Shown piece after piece: positions 49,405 to 58,665 of a stretch of DNA of 64,000 bases (position 1 is the stretch's first letter; each line of letters opens with the position of its first letter). The stretch is from Pseudomonas sp. MM223 (GTDB taxonomy: Bacteria > Pseudomonadota > Gammaproteobacteria > Pseudomonadales > Pseudomonadaceae). The notes beneath the pieces were generated by a model. It made no database searches. It was not told the origin of the DNA and saw nothing but the letters and a program-made list of their open reading frames with translations. Both the position numbers and the translations under genes were made by a program. The stretch is taken from positions 6,627,001 through 6,691,000 of the forward strand of contig OX352322.1 of assembly GCA_947090765.1 (NCBI GenBank), given 5' to 3'.

Positions 49405-50934
49405 TCACTTTTTCCAAACCTTTCGCAGTTTCATCAAGGCCTCGGCAATCTCCCCCTCCGGCACCGCCGCAAATCCCAGCACCAGCCCCGCTCGCTTATC
49501 CACAGGCACCTCGCTGTCCGCCAACCAGAAATTGCTCAGCGGCGTCACCTCTACACCCACTGCTTCAGCCTTGGCCACCAGTTCCTGCTCCCGCGCAAAG
49601 TTATCCACATCAACCTTCACATGCAGCCCGGCGGCCACTGCCGGCATGGCGCCCAACCCTGGGATATCCACAGGCCAGCCGGCCTTCAGCACATTGCGCC
49701 GGCTCAACGCCGCCTTGCGCATGCGCCGGATGTGCCGCTGAAAGTGCCCGCGAGCCATGAACTCGGCCATTACGCATTGGCTGCTGACCTCCGAATGCCG
49801 CACCGCCAGCGCCTTGCCCTGGCTGAACGCCTGGGCCAGCTGCGGCGGCAGCACCAGGTAACCCAGGCGCAGCGCCGGGAAGGCGATCTTGCCGAAGGTG
49901 CCGACATATAGCACCCGACCGTGCTTATCGAGCGCTGCAAGCGGGGCCAAGGGCGCGCCACTGTATCGGTACTCGCCGTCATAGTCGTCCTCGATGATCC
50001 AGCCATCGTTACGCTCAGCCCATGCCAGCAATTCCAGGCGACGCGCCAGGCTCATGGTCACCCCGGTCGGGTACTGGTGAGCAGGCGTCACATAGGCCAG
50101 CCGGCAATCCACCAACTGCCCGAGCCGGCCACAGTGCATGCCCTCTTCATCCACCGGAACGCCGAACACCCGCCCACCCGCCAACGCGAAGGCATGCCCG
50201 GCTGCGCGATAGCCTGGGTTTTCCACAGCAACACCGTCACCCGGCTGCAACAGCAACTGTGCACAAAGGCTGATGGCCTGCTGCGCACCACTGGTGATCA
50301 CAATTTGTTCAGCCATGCAACTCAGCCCACGCGAGCGGCGCAAGTAGGCAGCGATCAGTTCGCGCAGCATCGGCTCGCCCGCCGGGTCGCCATAACCTAG
50401 TTGAGCGGGGCTGGGGTTACGCCAGAAACCCGCCTGCAGCTTGGCCCATACATCAAACGGGAACAGGTCGAATGCTGGAATGCCAACGCGAAACGCACGC
50501 GGCTGACCACTCCTGGGCGGCGGCAAGTGGTTGGTTTTCAGACGCTGCAACGCTTCGCTGGAGCGTCGGTTGCTGGATAAATCCTCAGTATTTTTTACTG
50601 AAAATGTGGATAAGTCTGTTGATAACCCATGGGATAACCCTGTGGATACTTGTGTGGATAGTTTTGGTAGCCGGCTTACGTAAGTGCCATCGCCCACTCG
50701 GCTTTCGATGTAGCCCTCGGCATACAACTGGTCATAGGCCCGTACCACGCTGTTGCGTGACAACACCAGCATGGTGGCCAGCTCGCGGGTGGCTGGCAAC
50801 CGGGTACCGCTGCTCAGGCGCCCGTCCAGCACCCGGGCGCGCAGCGCCTGATACAGCTGCTGGCTGAGCCCGCGGCGGCGATCCAGGGCAATCCCGGAAG
50901 GGTCGAAAGGCAAAACGAGAGGGCGTTCGCTCAT
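49405..50934 (-). CDS. MocR/PdxR-type regulator (GntR HTH plus aminotransferase-like domain)
   Basis: 509 residues. GntR HTH near residues 20-85 (SRNSVVRAYDQLYAEGYIE), then a fold-type I PLP domain with EDDYDGEYRY and the PLP Lys region YVGTFGKIAFPALRLGY. The linker between them holds a repetitive Leu-Ser-Thr tract (five 4-residue units, residues about 92-111). Divergent from the PaiB-like gene, which may be its target. Confidence 0.88.
   Translation of the reverse strand: MSERPLVLPFDPSGIALDRRRGLSQQLYQALRARVLDGRLSSGTRLPATRELATMLVLSRNSVVRAYDQLYAEGYIESRVGDGTYVSRLPKLSTQVSTGLSHGLSTDLSTFSVKNTEDLSSNRRSSEALQRLKTNHLPPPRSGQPRAFRVGIPAFDLFPFDVWAKLQAGFWRNPSPAQLGYGDPAGEPMLRELIAAYLRRSRGLSCMAEQIVITSGAQQAISLCAQLLLQPGDGVAVENPGYRAAGHAFALAGGRVFGVPVDEEGMHCGRLGQLVDCRLAYVTPAHQYPTGVTMSLARRLELLAWAERNDGWIIEDDYDGEYRYSGAPLAPLAALDKHGRVLYVGTFGKIAFPALRLGYLVLPPQLAQAFSQGKALAVRHSEVSSQCVMAEFMARGHFQRHIRRMRKAALSRRNVLKAGWPVDIPGLGAMPAVAAGLHVKVDVDNFAREQELVAKAEAVGVEVTPLSNFWLADSEVPVDKRAGLVLGFAAVPEGEIAEALMKLRKVWKK
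50605..50664. repeat. 12-bp tandem repeat of DnaA-box-like units inside the MocR gene
   Basis: Five 12-bp units begin TGTGGATAA (50605), TGTTGATAA (50617), ATGGGATAA (50629), TGTGGATAC (50641) and TGTGGATAG (50653). The first is a perfect complement of the DnaA box TTATCCACA; three others differ by one base; the third by three. Encodes the repetitive linker of the protein on the other strand. Confidence 0.75.
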
Positions 50935-51024
50935 GGCATTGGACCTATTAAAACAGGCAGTAATGGCTCTTACCCAGAACCAATAGCCTGCCTAGGATGG
51001 CACCATTGCACAAGGAAACCGAGC

Positions 51025-51654
51025 ATGTACAACAGCAAACCCCACCAGGAACACGACCTCGGCCGCCTGCACCAGCACATGCTCGACACCCGCCTGGCCG
51101 TGCTGGTCAGCCAGGGCGAACATGGCCTGCTGGCCACACACCTGCCGGTGCTGCTCGATACTGGCGAAGGCGAGTACGGCACCGTCTATGCGCACCTGGC
51201 GCGGGCCAACCGCCAATGGCAGGACCTGGAACAAGGCGGCGAAGCCCTGCTGGTTTTCCCCGGCGCCGATGCCTATGTCAGCCCCAGCTACTACCCGAGC
51301 AAAGCCGATAACCCGAAGGTAGTGCCAACCTGGAACTACCTGGCCGTGCACGCCTATGGCCCGGCCGAGGTGATCCACGACGCAGCAACGCTGCTGGCTA
51401 TCGTCAGCCGCCTGACCGAGCGCCACGAACAAGGCCGCAACGAACCGTGGAGCGTCGCCGACGCCCCGGCTGACTACCTCGACGGCATGCTCCGAGCCAT
51501 CGTCGGTATCCGCCTGCCCATCGCCCGCCTGCAAGGTGCGCGCAAGCTCAGCCAGAACCGCTCCGAGCAAGACATCGCCGGCGTACGTGAGGGCCTGAGC
51601 GCCAGCCCTGATCAACTAGACAACCAACTCGCGGCGCACATGCGCCAACTGTAA
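51025..51654 (+). CDS. PaiB-like FMN-binding negative regulator family protein
   Basis: 209 residues. MYNSKPHQEHDLGRLHQHML and YYPSKADNPKVVPTWNYLAVHAYG match the PaiB family (FMN-binding split barrel, transcription repressor role in Bacillus). It is divergent from the MocR gene and 12 nt before a GNAT gene, similar to a PaiA/PaiB pair. Confidence 0.88.
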   Translation: MYNSKPHQEHDLGRLHQHMLDTRLAVLVSQGEHGLLATHLPVLLDTGEGEYGTVYAHLARANRQWQDLEQGGEALLVFPGADAYVSPSYYPSKADNPKVVPTWNYLAVHAYGPAEVIHDAATLLAIVSRLTERHEQGRNEPWSVADAPADYLDGMLRAIVGIRLPIARLQGARKLSQNRSEQDIAGVREGLSASPDQLDNQLAAHMRQL

Positions 51655-51666
51655 AGGAATAGCCCC

Positions 51667-52113
51667 ATGCCCAGCGTTACCCTGCGCCCCGTCAGCACCC
51701 AAGACCATGCCGCCTGGCTCGCCCTGTGGCAGGCCTACTTACACTTCTATGAGACCGAGTTGGCCGATGAAGTCAGCCTGAGCACCTGGCAACGCCTGCT
51801 CGACCCGAACGAGCCAACCCATTCGGCACTGGCCTGGGTCGATGGCAAGGCGGTGGGGATGGTCAACTTCATCTACCATCGTTCCAACTGGAGCATCGAG
51901 AACTCGTGCTACCTGCAGGACCTGTACGTGGACAGCTCGCAGCGAGGCCTGGGTATTGGTCGCCAGCTGATCGAGCACGTCTATACCACCGCCAAGGCCG
52001 ACAACTGCATCAAGGTGCACTGGCTGACCCACGAAACCAATGCCACCGCCATCAGCCTGTATCAGCAGGTTGCCGAGCGCTCGGGCTTCATCCAATTCCG
52101 CAAAGGTTTGTAG
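51667..52113 (+). CDS. GNAT acetyltransferase
   Basis: 148 residues, complete GNAT fold. The acetyl-CoA loop is QDLYVDSSQRGLGIGRQLIEH (split). It starts 12 nt after the PaiB-like gene. Substrate unknown; a polyamine is possible by analogy with PaiA. Confidence 0.88.
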   Translation: MPSVTLRPVSTQDHAAWLALWQAYLHFYETELADEVSLSTWQRLLDPNEPTHSALAWVDGKAVGMVNFIYHRSNWSIENSCYLQDLYVDSSQRGLGIGRQLIEHVYTTAKADNCIKVHWLTHETNATAISLYQQVAERSGFIQFRKGL

Positions 52114-52120
52114 GCCGAAC

Positions 52121-52792
52121 ATGACAGACGCATTGAACTGGAAACCCGCCGCAACGCCCCAGGCCGAGCCGATTGAAGGCCGCTTCATCCGCCTGGAAAA
52201 GCTCGACCCGGGGCGCCATGGCGACGACCTCTGGCAAGTGCTGCAAGGCCCAACTTCCGACCCGGTGCTGTGGGATTACCTGCCCTACGGCCCGTTTGCC
52301 GATCGTGCCGGCTTCGACCGTTGGCTGGAGGGTAACGCCGCAGGGCGCGACCCGCTGTTCTACACCGTCATCGACCGCCCCAGCGGCCAGGCCCAGGGTA
52401 TTCTCAGCCTGATGTCGATCGTGCCCGACCACGGCCGCATCGAAATCGGCCACATCGCCTTCGGCGCCGCCATGCAGCGCACACCCAAGGGCACCGAGGC
52501 GGTGTACCTGCTGGGCAAGCTGGGCTTCGAGCTGGGCAACCGCCGGCTGGAGTGGAAGTGCAACAACGCCAACGCCCGCTCCAAGCGTGCGGCGGAGCGG
52601 TTTGGCTTCACCTACGAAGGGGTGTTCCGCAAGCACCTGGTGGTGAAGGACCACAACCGGGATACAGCGTGGTATTCGATTACCGATGATGAATGGCCGG
52701 CGGTGGCTGCCGGGTTCGAGCGGTGGTTGAGCGAGGAAAACCAGCGACCGGGAGGCCAGGTAGAAAAGCTTGAGGCGTGCCGTAAAAGCTGA
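52121..52792 (+). CDS. GNAT acetyltransferase, RimJ/RimL type
   Basis: 223 residues. EIGHIAFGAAMQRTPKGTEA and ERFGFTYEGVFRKHLVVKD fit the RimJ-like, protein N-acetyltransferase type subgroup. Begins 7 nt after the preceding gene. Substrate unknown. Confidence 0.87.
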   Translation: MTDALNWKPAATPQAEPIEGRFIRLEKLDPGRHGDDLWQVLQGPTSDPVLWDYLPYGPFADRAGFDRWLEGNAAGRDPLFYTVIDRPSGQAQGILSLMSIVPDHGRIEIGHIAFGAAMQRTPKGTEAVYLLGKLGFELGNRRLEWKCNNANARSKRAAERFGFTYEGVFRKHLVVKDHNRDTAWYSITDDEWPAVAAGFERWLSEENQRPGGQVEKLEACRKS

Positions 52793-52830
52793 CGAATGTG
52801 TTTGATCAGGCGGCCTGATTCAGAGCGCGC

Positions 52831-53109
52831 TCAGATGATTTTTCGCTGACGCCTGATAACCCCCATCTGCAAGCCAAAAGGCCGAAACACGGCATTCATT
52901 GATTTGAGTGTCGGGTTTCCTTCGCCTTTCTCGATCTGAATAAGCGTACGCAGTGAGATCTTGCACATCTGGGCGAACTGAGCCTGTTGCAGATTGGCTA
53001 CCGTCACCCGCAAATGCTTCACTCCAGCACCCAGTTCCCAAGTGCCATCGGCGATGCCCCGCTGAACATCATCGATCACTTGGGCGCGTTGTTCGGGTGT
53101 AAGCGTCAT
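52831..53109 (-). CDS. hipB: HipB-like antitoxin (XRE family)
   Basis: 92 residues from ATG 53109, which overlaps the hipA stop as ATGA; a start at 53121 is possible. HTH: QAQFAQMCKISLRTLIQIEKG. The order hipA then hipB is inverted relative to E. coli hipBA. It may still be made. Confidence 0.8.
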   Translation of the reverse strand: MTLTPEQRAQVIDDVQRGIADGTWELGAGVKHLRVTVANLQQAQFAQMCKISLRTLIQIEKGEGNPTLKSMNAVFRPFGLQMGVIRRQRKII

Positions 53110-54096
53110 AGCAATTTCCACTCTTTCATTCGTTGCTCAAGCAGCCTCAAGTGGACCGCTGGATGATTCATGACGGCTTCAGGCAGGCCCGCAGCACTGA
53201 GCAGATCTGGCAGCGCCAGCAGACGCGCAGCATCTTGCTTCAACCGGTCAAAAGCCAGCTCCGGCGTGATCAGGTCGGTTAAGCTGTTGCACGCTGCCCA
53301 CCAGTCGATGTCGCCAGCACGCTCTATGCCGGGCGCCCATTTGGTAGTCCGTGTAATACCTTCCGCATCCAGCACCATCGGCGCCAAATCGTAGATAGGA
53401 GCTAACCTGACGGAATTGGCTCCACGAATGACGGCCATGTTCCGCCCGTGATTGTCGGCGTTGCCCAGAACCTTGTTGATAAGGTCCCGTCGCAGGTAGT
53501 CGCAGACCAGGTCATTGATCTGTTGCTCTTGACCGGCCAGTCTCCAGAGCGATACCAGGTTCCTCAGTGCTTCCCCATGGTCCATCCGGCTACCGGGTTG
53601 GGTTACGCCCGACAGTGAATAGATGGACTCCACAGCAAGCCGGCGCACACCGTGCGGAGTGGTCTCACGGTCAAAACGGCGCATCCACAGACTGGGCTTT
53701 GTACCCTCCTCCAAAGCCATGTCATCCGTAGATTCGCATGTTTCCCACAGGAGCCGGCGTGCTCCTTGCCAGCAGAAACATGTCATCACTGATACCGTCG
53801 GGTTTTACCTGGCCGACATGCGCCATGAGGAAGCGCTTCGCTGCACAGGATGGCGCAATGTCGTGAACGAACGCAGGCGCGGCAGGAAGCACAAAGCTGT
53901 CGAAGTCTACCGGAAGCCGAGCACTAACCGCCTTGGCAGCAAAGCTCTGGTATGCATCGAGGTTGTCTCTGATATACGACGCCTCATAGGCAACGGCGCA
54001 AGGCCCATTGAAGCCTTGCTCTGGCCGCGAAAACGTCAGCGTCATGGCGTCCTGCCAAATGCCATCGGAGAATATTTGCAGGGTTAGCGGGTACAT
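53106..54096 (-). pseudogene. hipA: Truncated, frame-disrupted HipA-family kinase
   Basis: The N-terminal frame, MYPLTLQIFSDGIWQDAMTL to GNMRI, about 124 residues, matches HipA subdomain 1 and ends at 53722. A second frame supplies SLWMRRFDRETTPHG, NADNHGRNMAVIR (catalytic loop) and APIYDLAPM, about 210 residues. Between them roughly 100 residues of the usual HipA are missing, including the Gly-rich ATP loop and the catalytic Lys, and the two frames differ by one. A functional kinase is unlikely. Start ATG at 54096 (AGG 5 nt upstream). Confidence 0.75.
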
Positions 54097-54123
54097 ATAC
54101 AACCTGCTGCAACTGTTCAGACA

Positions 54124-54224
54124 GCCTGCAATATAGTGCATATTTTGTATTGCCGCTTTTGCATAAACTGCATTTTATTGCATATTTATCATGTCAGCCA
54201 AGGTTTCATGTGCATTTAAATGCA
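54124..54224. promoter_or_regulatory. AT-rich TGCAT-repeat region upstream of hipA
   Basis: Seven TGCA copies in about 100 bp, including the perfect 14-bp palindrome TGCATTTAAATGCA at 54211-54224. It may be an operator array for the HipB-like protein. Confidence 0.45.
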
Positions 54225-54225
54225 T

Positions 54226-54249
54226 AAAAAAGGGGAGCATCCGCTCCCC
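54226..54249 (-). terminator. Intrinsic terminator of the pyruvate carboxylase operon
   Basis: GGGGAGC and GCTCCCC with a 4-nt loop, followed on the minus strand by TTTTTTATG. It lies 33 nt after the oadA stop. Confidence 0.88.
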
Positions 54250-54281
54250 AGAGGTTAACCGCTTGTAGATGAGGGCTTAAA

Positions 54282-56090
54282 TCAGCCCTCGATCTCGATC
54301 AGGATTTCGCCCGGCGTCACGCGATCGCCCTTGGCCACGTGGATGGCCACGACCTTGCCGGCGATAGCCGCCTGCACTTCGGTTTCCATCTTCATGGCTT
54401 CGGTGATCAGCACGGCCTGGCCGGCCTTGACCATGTCACCTTCCTTGACCAGTACATCGACGATGTTGCCTGGCATGTTGGTGCTGACGTGGCCTGGGTC
54501 GGTGGCTTGCTTGCGCTTGCTGCCGCCGCCGCCAACAAACTCGTTGAGTGGCTCGAATACCACTTCTTCCGGCATGCCGTCGATCGACAGGTAGAAGTGG
54601 CGCTTGCCTTCGGCCTTTACGCCAACGCCAGTGATGTCGACGCGGTAGGTTTCGCCGTGCACGTCGATGACGAACTCGGTCGGTACGCCTTCACCGCCTG
54701 GAGCAGAAACAGCGCCAGCCTCTGGAATCGGCAGCAGAACTTCCGGTGTGAGGGTGCCGGCTTCGCGTTCTTCGAGGAACTTGCGGCCAATGTCCGGGAA
54801 CATGGCGAAGGTCAGCACGTCTTCTTCACAGCGGGCCAGGGCGCCGATGTCGGTACGCAGCTTGGCCATCTCTGGCTTCAGCAAGTCAGCGGGGCGCACA
54901 TCGATTACTTCTTCGCTGCCGATGGCCTGGCGGCGCAGCTGCTCGTTGACCACACCCGGGGCTTTGCCGTAACCGCCTTGCAGGTAAAGCTTCACCTCGT
55001 TGGTGATGGTCTTGTAGCGCTCACCGGCCAACACGTTGAAGAACGCCTGGGTGCCGACGATTTGCGAAGTAGGCGTCACCAGCGGCGGGAAGCCAAGGTC
55101 TTCACGCACGCGCGGGATCTCTGCCAGCACTTCGTTCATGCGGTTGAGGGCGCCCTGTTCCTTGAGCTGGTTGGCCAGGTTGGAAATCATGCCGCCCGGC
55201 ACCTGGTTGACCTGCACGCGGGTGTCCACGGCGGTGAACTCGCTCTCGAACTGGTGGTACTTCTTGCGCACGGCGTAGAAGTACAAGCCGATTTCCTGCA
55301 GCAGCTCCAGGTCCAGACCGGTGTCGAACTCGCTGCCCTTGAGCGCAGCAACCATCGACTCGGTACCCGGGTGGCTGGTGCCCCAGGCGAAGCTGGAGAT
55401 GGCGGTGTCGATGTGGTCGGCGCCGTTTTCCACAGCCTTGAGCTGGCACATGGCGGCCAGGCCAGCGGTGTCGTGGGAGTGGATGAACACCGGCAGAGAC
55501 TGCTCGGCCTTCAGCGCCTTGACCAGTTCACCAGCGGCGAATGGGGTCAGCAGGCCGGCCATGTCCTTGATTGCCACCGAGTCGCAACCCATGGCTTCCA
55601 TCTGCTTGGCCTGGGCTACAAAGGCGTCGATGGTGTGCACAGGGCTGACCGTGTAGGCGATGGTGCCCTGGGCGTGCTTACCGGCGGCTTTGACCGCTTC
55701 GATGGCCACGCGCAGGTTACGCACGTCGTTCATGGCGTCAAAGATGCGGAACACATCGATGCCGTTGACCGCAGCCTTGGCGACAAAGGCTTTGACCACG
55801 TCGTCGCTGTAGTGGCGGTAGCCCAGCAGGTTCTGGCCACGCAGCAGCATTTGCAGGCGGGTGTTGGGCAGGGCTGCGCGCAGCTTGCGCAGGCGCTCCC
55901 ACGGGTCTTCCTTGAGGAAGCGCACGCAGGCGTCGAAAGTAGCGCCGCCCCAGACCTCCAGCGACCAGTAGCCGACTTTGTCGAGCTTGTCGCAGATCGG
56001 CAGCATGTCTTCGGTACGCATGCGGGTGGCCAGCAGGGACTGGTGGGCGTCGCGCAGGATCGTGTCGGTTACGTGAATTTTCTTGGACAT
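54282..56090 (-). CDS. oadA: Pyruvate carboxylase subunit B (carboxyltransferase/biotin carrier)
   Basis: 602 residues. TILRDAHQSLLATRM begins the carboxyltransferase TIM barrel, with the metal/Lys region (KDMAGLLTP). The biotin carrier domain at the C-terminus has EAMKMET. With the biotin carboxylase subunit upstream it makes oxaloacetate from pyruvate. Start ATG 56090. Sequence intact. Confidence 0.94.
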   Translation of the reverse strand: MSKKIHVTDTILRDAHQSLLATRMRTEDMLPICDKLDKVGYWSLEVWGGATFDACVRFLKEDPWERLRKLRAALPNTRLQMLLRGQNLLGYRHYSDDVVKAFVAKAAVNGIDVFRIFDAMNDVRNLRVAIEAVKAAGKHAQGTIAYTVSPVHTIDAFVAQAKQMEAMGCDSVAIKDMAGLLTPFAAGELVKALKAEQSLPVFIHSHDTAGLAAMCQLKAVENGADHIDTAISSFAWGTSHPGTESMVAALKGSEFDTGLDLELLQEIGLYFYAVRKKYHQFESEFTAVDTRVQVNQVPGGMISNLANQLKEQGALNRMNEVLAEIPRVREDLGFPPLVTPTSQIVGTQAFFNVLAGERYKTITNEVKLYLQGGYGKAPGVVNEQLRRQAIGSEEVIDVRPADLLKPEMAKLRTDIGALARCEEDVLTFAMFPDIGRKFLEEREAGTLTPEVLLPIPEAGAVSAPGGEGVPTEFVIDVHGETYRVDITGVGVKAEGKRHFYLSIDGMPEEVVFEPLNEFVGGGGSKRKQATDPGHVSTNMPGNIVDVLVKEGDMVKAGQAVLITEAMKMETEVQAAIAGKVVAIHVAKGDRVTPGEILIEIEG

Positions 56091-56101
56091 TATAGGGTTC
56101 C

Positions 56102-57516
56102 TCACAGGCCTGCGTGGGCGGCGATGGCGGCGGCGATGGCCAGGGCCAGCTCTTCGGGTTTGCGCTTGATCGAGTAGTTGGTCAGTTCAGGGTGGCTTTC
56201 GACAAAGCTGGTATTGAACTGGCCGCTACGGAATTCCGGGTTGCGCAGGATTTCCTGGTAGTACGCAGCGGTGGTCTTCACCCCTTGCACGCGCATGTCG
56301 TCCAGGGCTCGCAGGCCGCGGTCCATGGCCTCTTCCCAGGTCAACGCCCACACCACCAGTTTCAGGCACATGGAGTCGTAGAACGGCGGAATGGTATAGC
56401 CGGTATAGATTGCTGTATCGGTACGCACGCCCGGGCCGCCGGGGGCGTAGTAACGGGTGATCTTGCCGAAGCTGGGCAGGAAGTTGTTCTTCGGGTCTTC
56501 CGCGTTGATGCGGAACTGCAACGCGTAACCGCGGTGCTGGATGTCTTCCTGCTTGACCGACAGCGGCAGGCCCGAGGCGATGCGAATCTGCTCACGGACA
56601 ATGTCGATACCGGTGATTTCTTCGGTGATGGTGTGTTCCACCTGCACCCGGGTGTTCATTTCCATGAAGTACACCTCGCCATCGGCGAGCAGGAACTCCA
56701 CGGTACCGGCGTTCTCGTAGTTCACGGCCTTGGCTGCACGTACCGCCAGGTCGCCGATGTAGGCGCGCTGCTCGGGCGTGAGCTGTGGGCTTGGGGCAAT
56801 TTCGATGAGCTTCTGGTTACGGCGCTGGATCGAGCAGTCACGCTCGAACAGGTGCACCACGTTGCCAAAGCTGTCACCGAGGATTTGTGCCTCGATATGC
56901 TTGGGGTTGACGATGCACTTTTCCAGGAACACTTCGGCCGACCCAAAAGCCTTGGTGGCCTCGGAAATCACCCGTGGGAAGTTCTGTTCCAGCTCTTCGC
57001 GGCTGTTGCAACGGCGAATACCGCGGCCGCCACCACCGGAGGTAGCCTTGAGCATCACCGGGTAACCGATGCGTTCACCTTCGCTCAGGGCTTCATGAAT
57101 ATCGGCAACGTTGCCTTCGGTGCCCGGGGTTACCGGCACACCGGCAGCGATCATGGTGCGGCGCGCTTCGGTCTTGTCACCCATGCGGCGGATGACGTCG
57201 GCGGCCGGGCCGATGAACTTGATCCCGCGTTCGGCGCAAATCTCTGCCAGTTCGGCGTTTTCCGACAGGAAACCATAGCCCGGGTGCAAAGCATCACAGC
57301 CGGTTTCCACAGCCAGGTTCACCAGCTTGCGCGGGTTCAGGTAACCGGCCAGCGGCTCGGCACCAATGCTGTGAGCTTCATCGGCGCGCTTGACGTGCAA
57401 GGCGTGCCGGTCGGCGTCGGAAAAGATCGCTACCGAGCGTATGCCCATCTCGGCGCAGGCACGCACGATCCGAACTGCGATTTCACCTCGGTTGGCGATC
57501 AGGATTTTTTTATCAC
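56102..57516 (-). pseudogene. pycA: Pyruvate carboxylase subunit A (biotin carboxylase), start frameshifted as read
   Basis: ATP-grasp biotin carboxylase, normal 471 residues. GGGGRGIRRC and the active-site region are intact. The natural start is GTG-ATA-AAA-AAA-ATC (Met-Ile-Lys-Lys-Ile-Leu-Ile-Ala-Asn), which requires eight A after GTGAT; the text has seven, so the GTG at 57516 is out of frame with NRGEIAVRIVRACAEMG. The in-frame reading upstream has no usual start codon. A homopolymer undercall is the simplest reason. With one A restored the length is 471. GGAAG precedes the GTG. Confidence 0.85.
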
Positions 57517-57623
57517 TGGAGTCTTCCCAAAGCCGTAGGAACAGTCGAGCCGGTTCTACCGGTCGGCGCGTGACCAGGCGTTGCTGGCCAGTCGCATATT
57601 CACCCTAGCGCTGTAGGTCGATA

Positions 57624-57643
57624 AACAAAAATCAATATTTGTT
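57624..57643. promoter_or_regulatory. LysR-type operator candidate between pycA and the LysR gene
   Basis: AACAAA and TTTGTT dyad, 8 nt apart, in the divergent gap. Consistent with autoregulation and pycA control by the neighbouring LysR-type gene. Confidence 0.45.
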
Positions 57644-57706
57644 AGAGGCAGTATTAGCAAAAGCTTATAGTGCGGTAACAAGGTGTTGCCGAAGGGTGGG
57701 TAAGAA

Positions 57707-58665
57707 ATGCGTAAGTCCTTGATGCGTATGACTTTACGTCAGTTGCAGATCTTCAATGAGGTGTGCGATTTGCGCTCGTACAGCCGTGCGGCGGAAGAGA
57801 TGTCGCTGACACAACCCGCCGTTAGTCTACAGATCCGCCAGCTCGAAGAGCTGATTGGCCAGCCGTTGTTCGAGTACGTGGGCAAAAAGTTGTACCTGAC
57901 CGAAGCGGCCGAAGCCCTGCAACGCGCCAGCCGCGACATTTTCGGCCGCCTCGAGAGCCTGGACATGCAGCTGTCGGACATGCAGGGCTCATTGCAGGGG
58001 CAACTCAAACTGGCGATCGAGTCCAGCGCCAAGTACTTCGTGCCACACCTGTTCGCCGCCTTCAAGCAGCGCCACCCGGAGGTCAACCTGACCCTGACGG
58101 TGGTCAATCGCGCCCAGGCCATCCGCCGCCTTTCGGATAACCGCGACGACATCATCATCATGTCGATGGTGCCGCAAGACATGGGCCTGGAGTTTCTGCC
58201 GTTCCTCAACAACCCGATCATCGCGGTGGCGCCGCCGGAACACCCGCTGTGTAAGCTGAAGCAACTGCGCCTGCAGGATCTGGAGCCTCATACCCTACTG
58301 GTACGCGAGCAGGGCTCAGGCACGCGCAAGGCCTGCGAAGAGTACTTCAAGGATAAACGCGTGCACTTCACCCAGACCCTGGAAGTGGCCTCGGCCGACG
58401 CCCAGCGCGAGTGCGTGATCGCAGGCCTGGGGATCGCCCTGCTGACCCGCCATGCGGTCAACCTGGGCTGGCCACCGGGGTGCTGAGGGAGCTACCGGTG
58501 GAAGAGCTGCCGCTGTACCGCAGCTGGTGCGTAGTGCAGTCCAAGGCCAAGCGGCAGTCGCCGGTGGCCTTGGCGTTTCTGGCGTTCATCCGCAGCGAAC
58601 GTGCGTTGATCAGCGCGCTTGTTGAGCGTTTTTCGGGGAAGTTGCCGCTGAGGACCACACTGTAA
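57707..58665 (+). pseudogene. LysR-family regulator beside pyruvate carboxylase, frameshifted as read
   Basis: HTH RSYSRAAEEMSLTQPAVSLQI and effector domain are intact for about 253 residues. At 58463-58471 the text reads CTGGGCTGG, where Leu-Glu-Leu-Ala needs CTGGAGCTGG, so one A is missing in GAGCTG. The correct frame resumes LATGVLRELPVEELPLYRSW and ends at 58665, total 319 residues. As read, the last about 65 residues are lost. It is the expected neighbour regulator (PycR-like) of the pyruvate carboxylase genes. Confidence 0.87.

Noticed and set aside
50605-50664. Replication origin
   Set aside because: Boxes lie inside a coding sequence with no dnaA, dnaN or clear AT-rich unwinding region alongside.
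53106-54096. Functional HipBST-type tripartite system
   Set aside because: The second part is only about 210 residues and lacks the ATP-binding region; HipT proteins are longer. Decay is simpler.
54339-56177. 612-codon frame opposite oadA
   Set aside because: Shadow of an intact, recognised gene.
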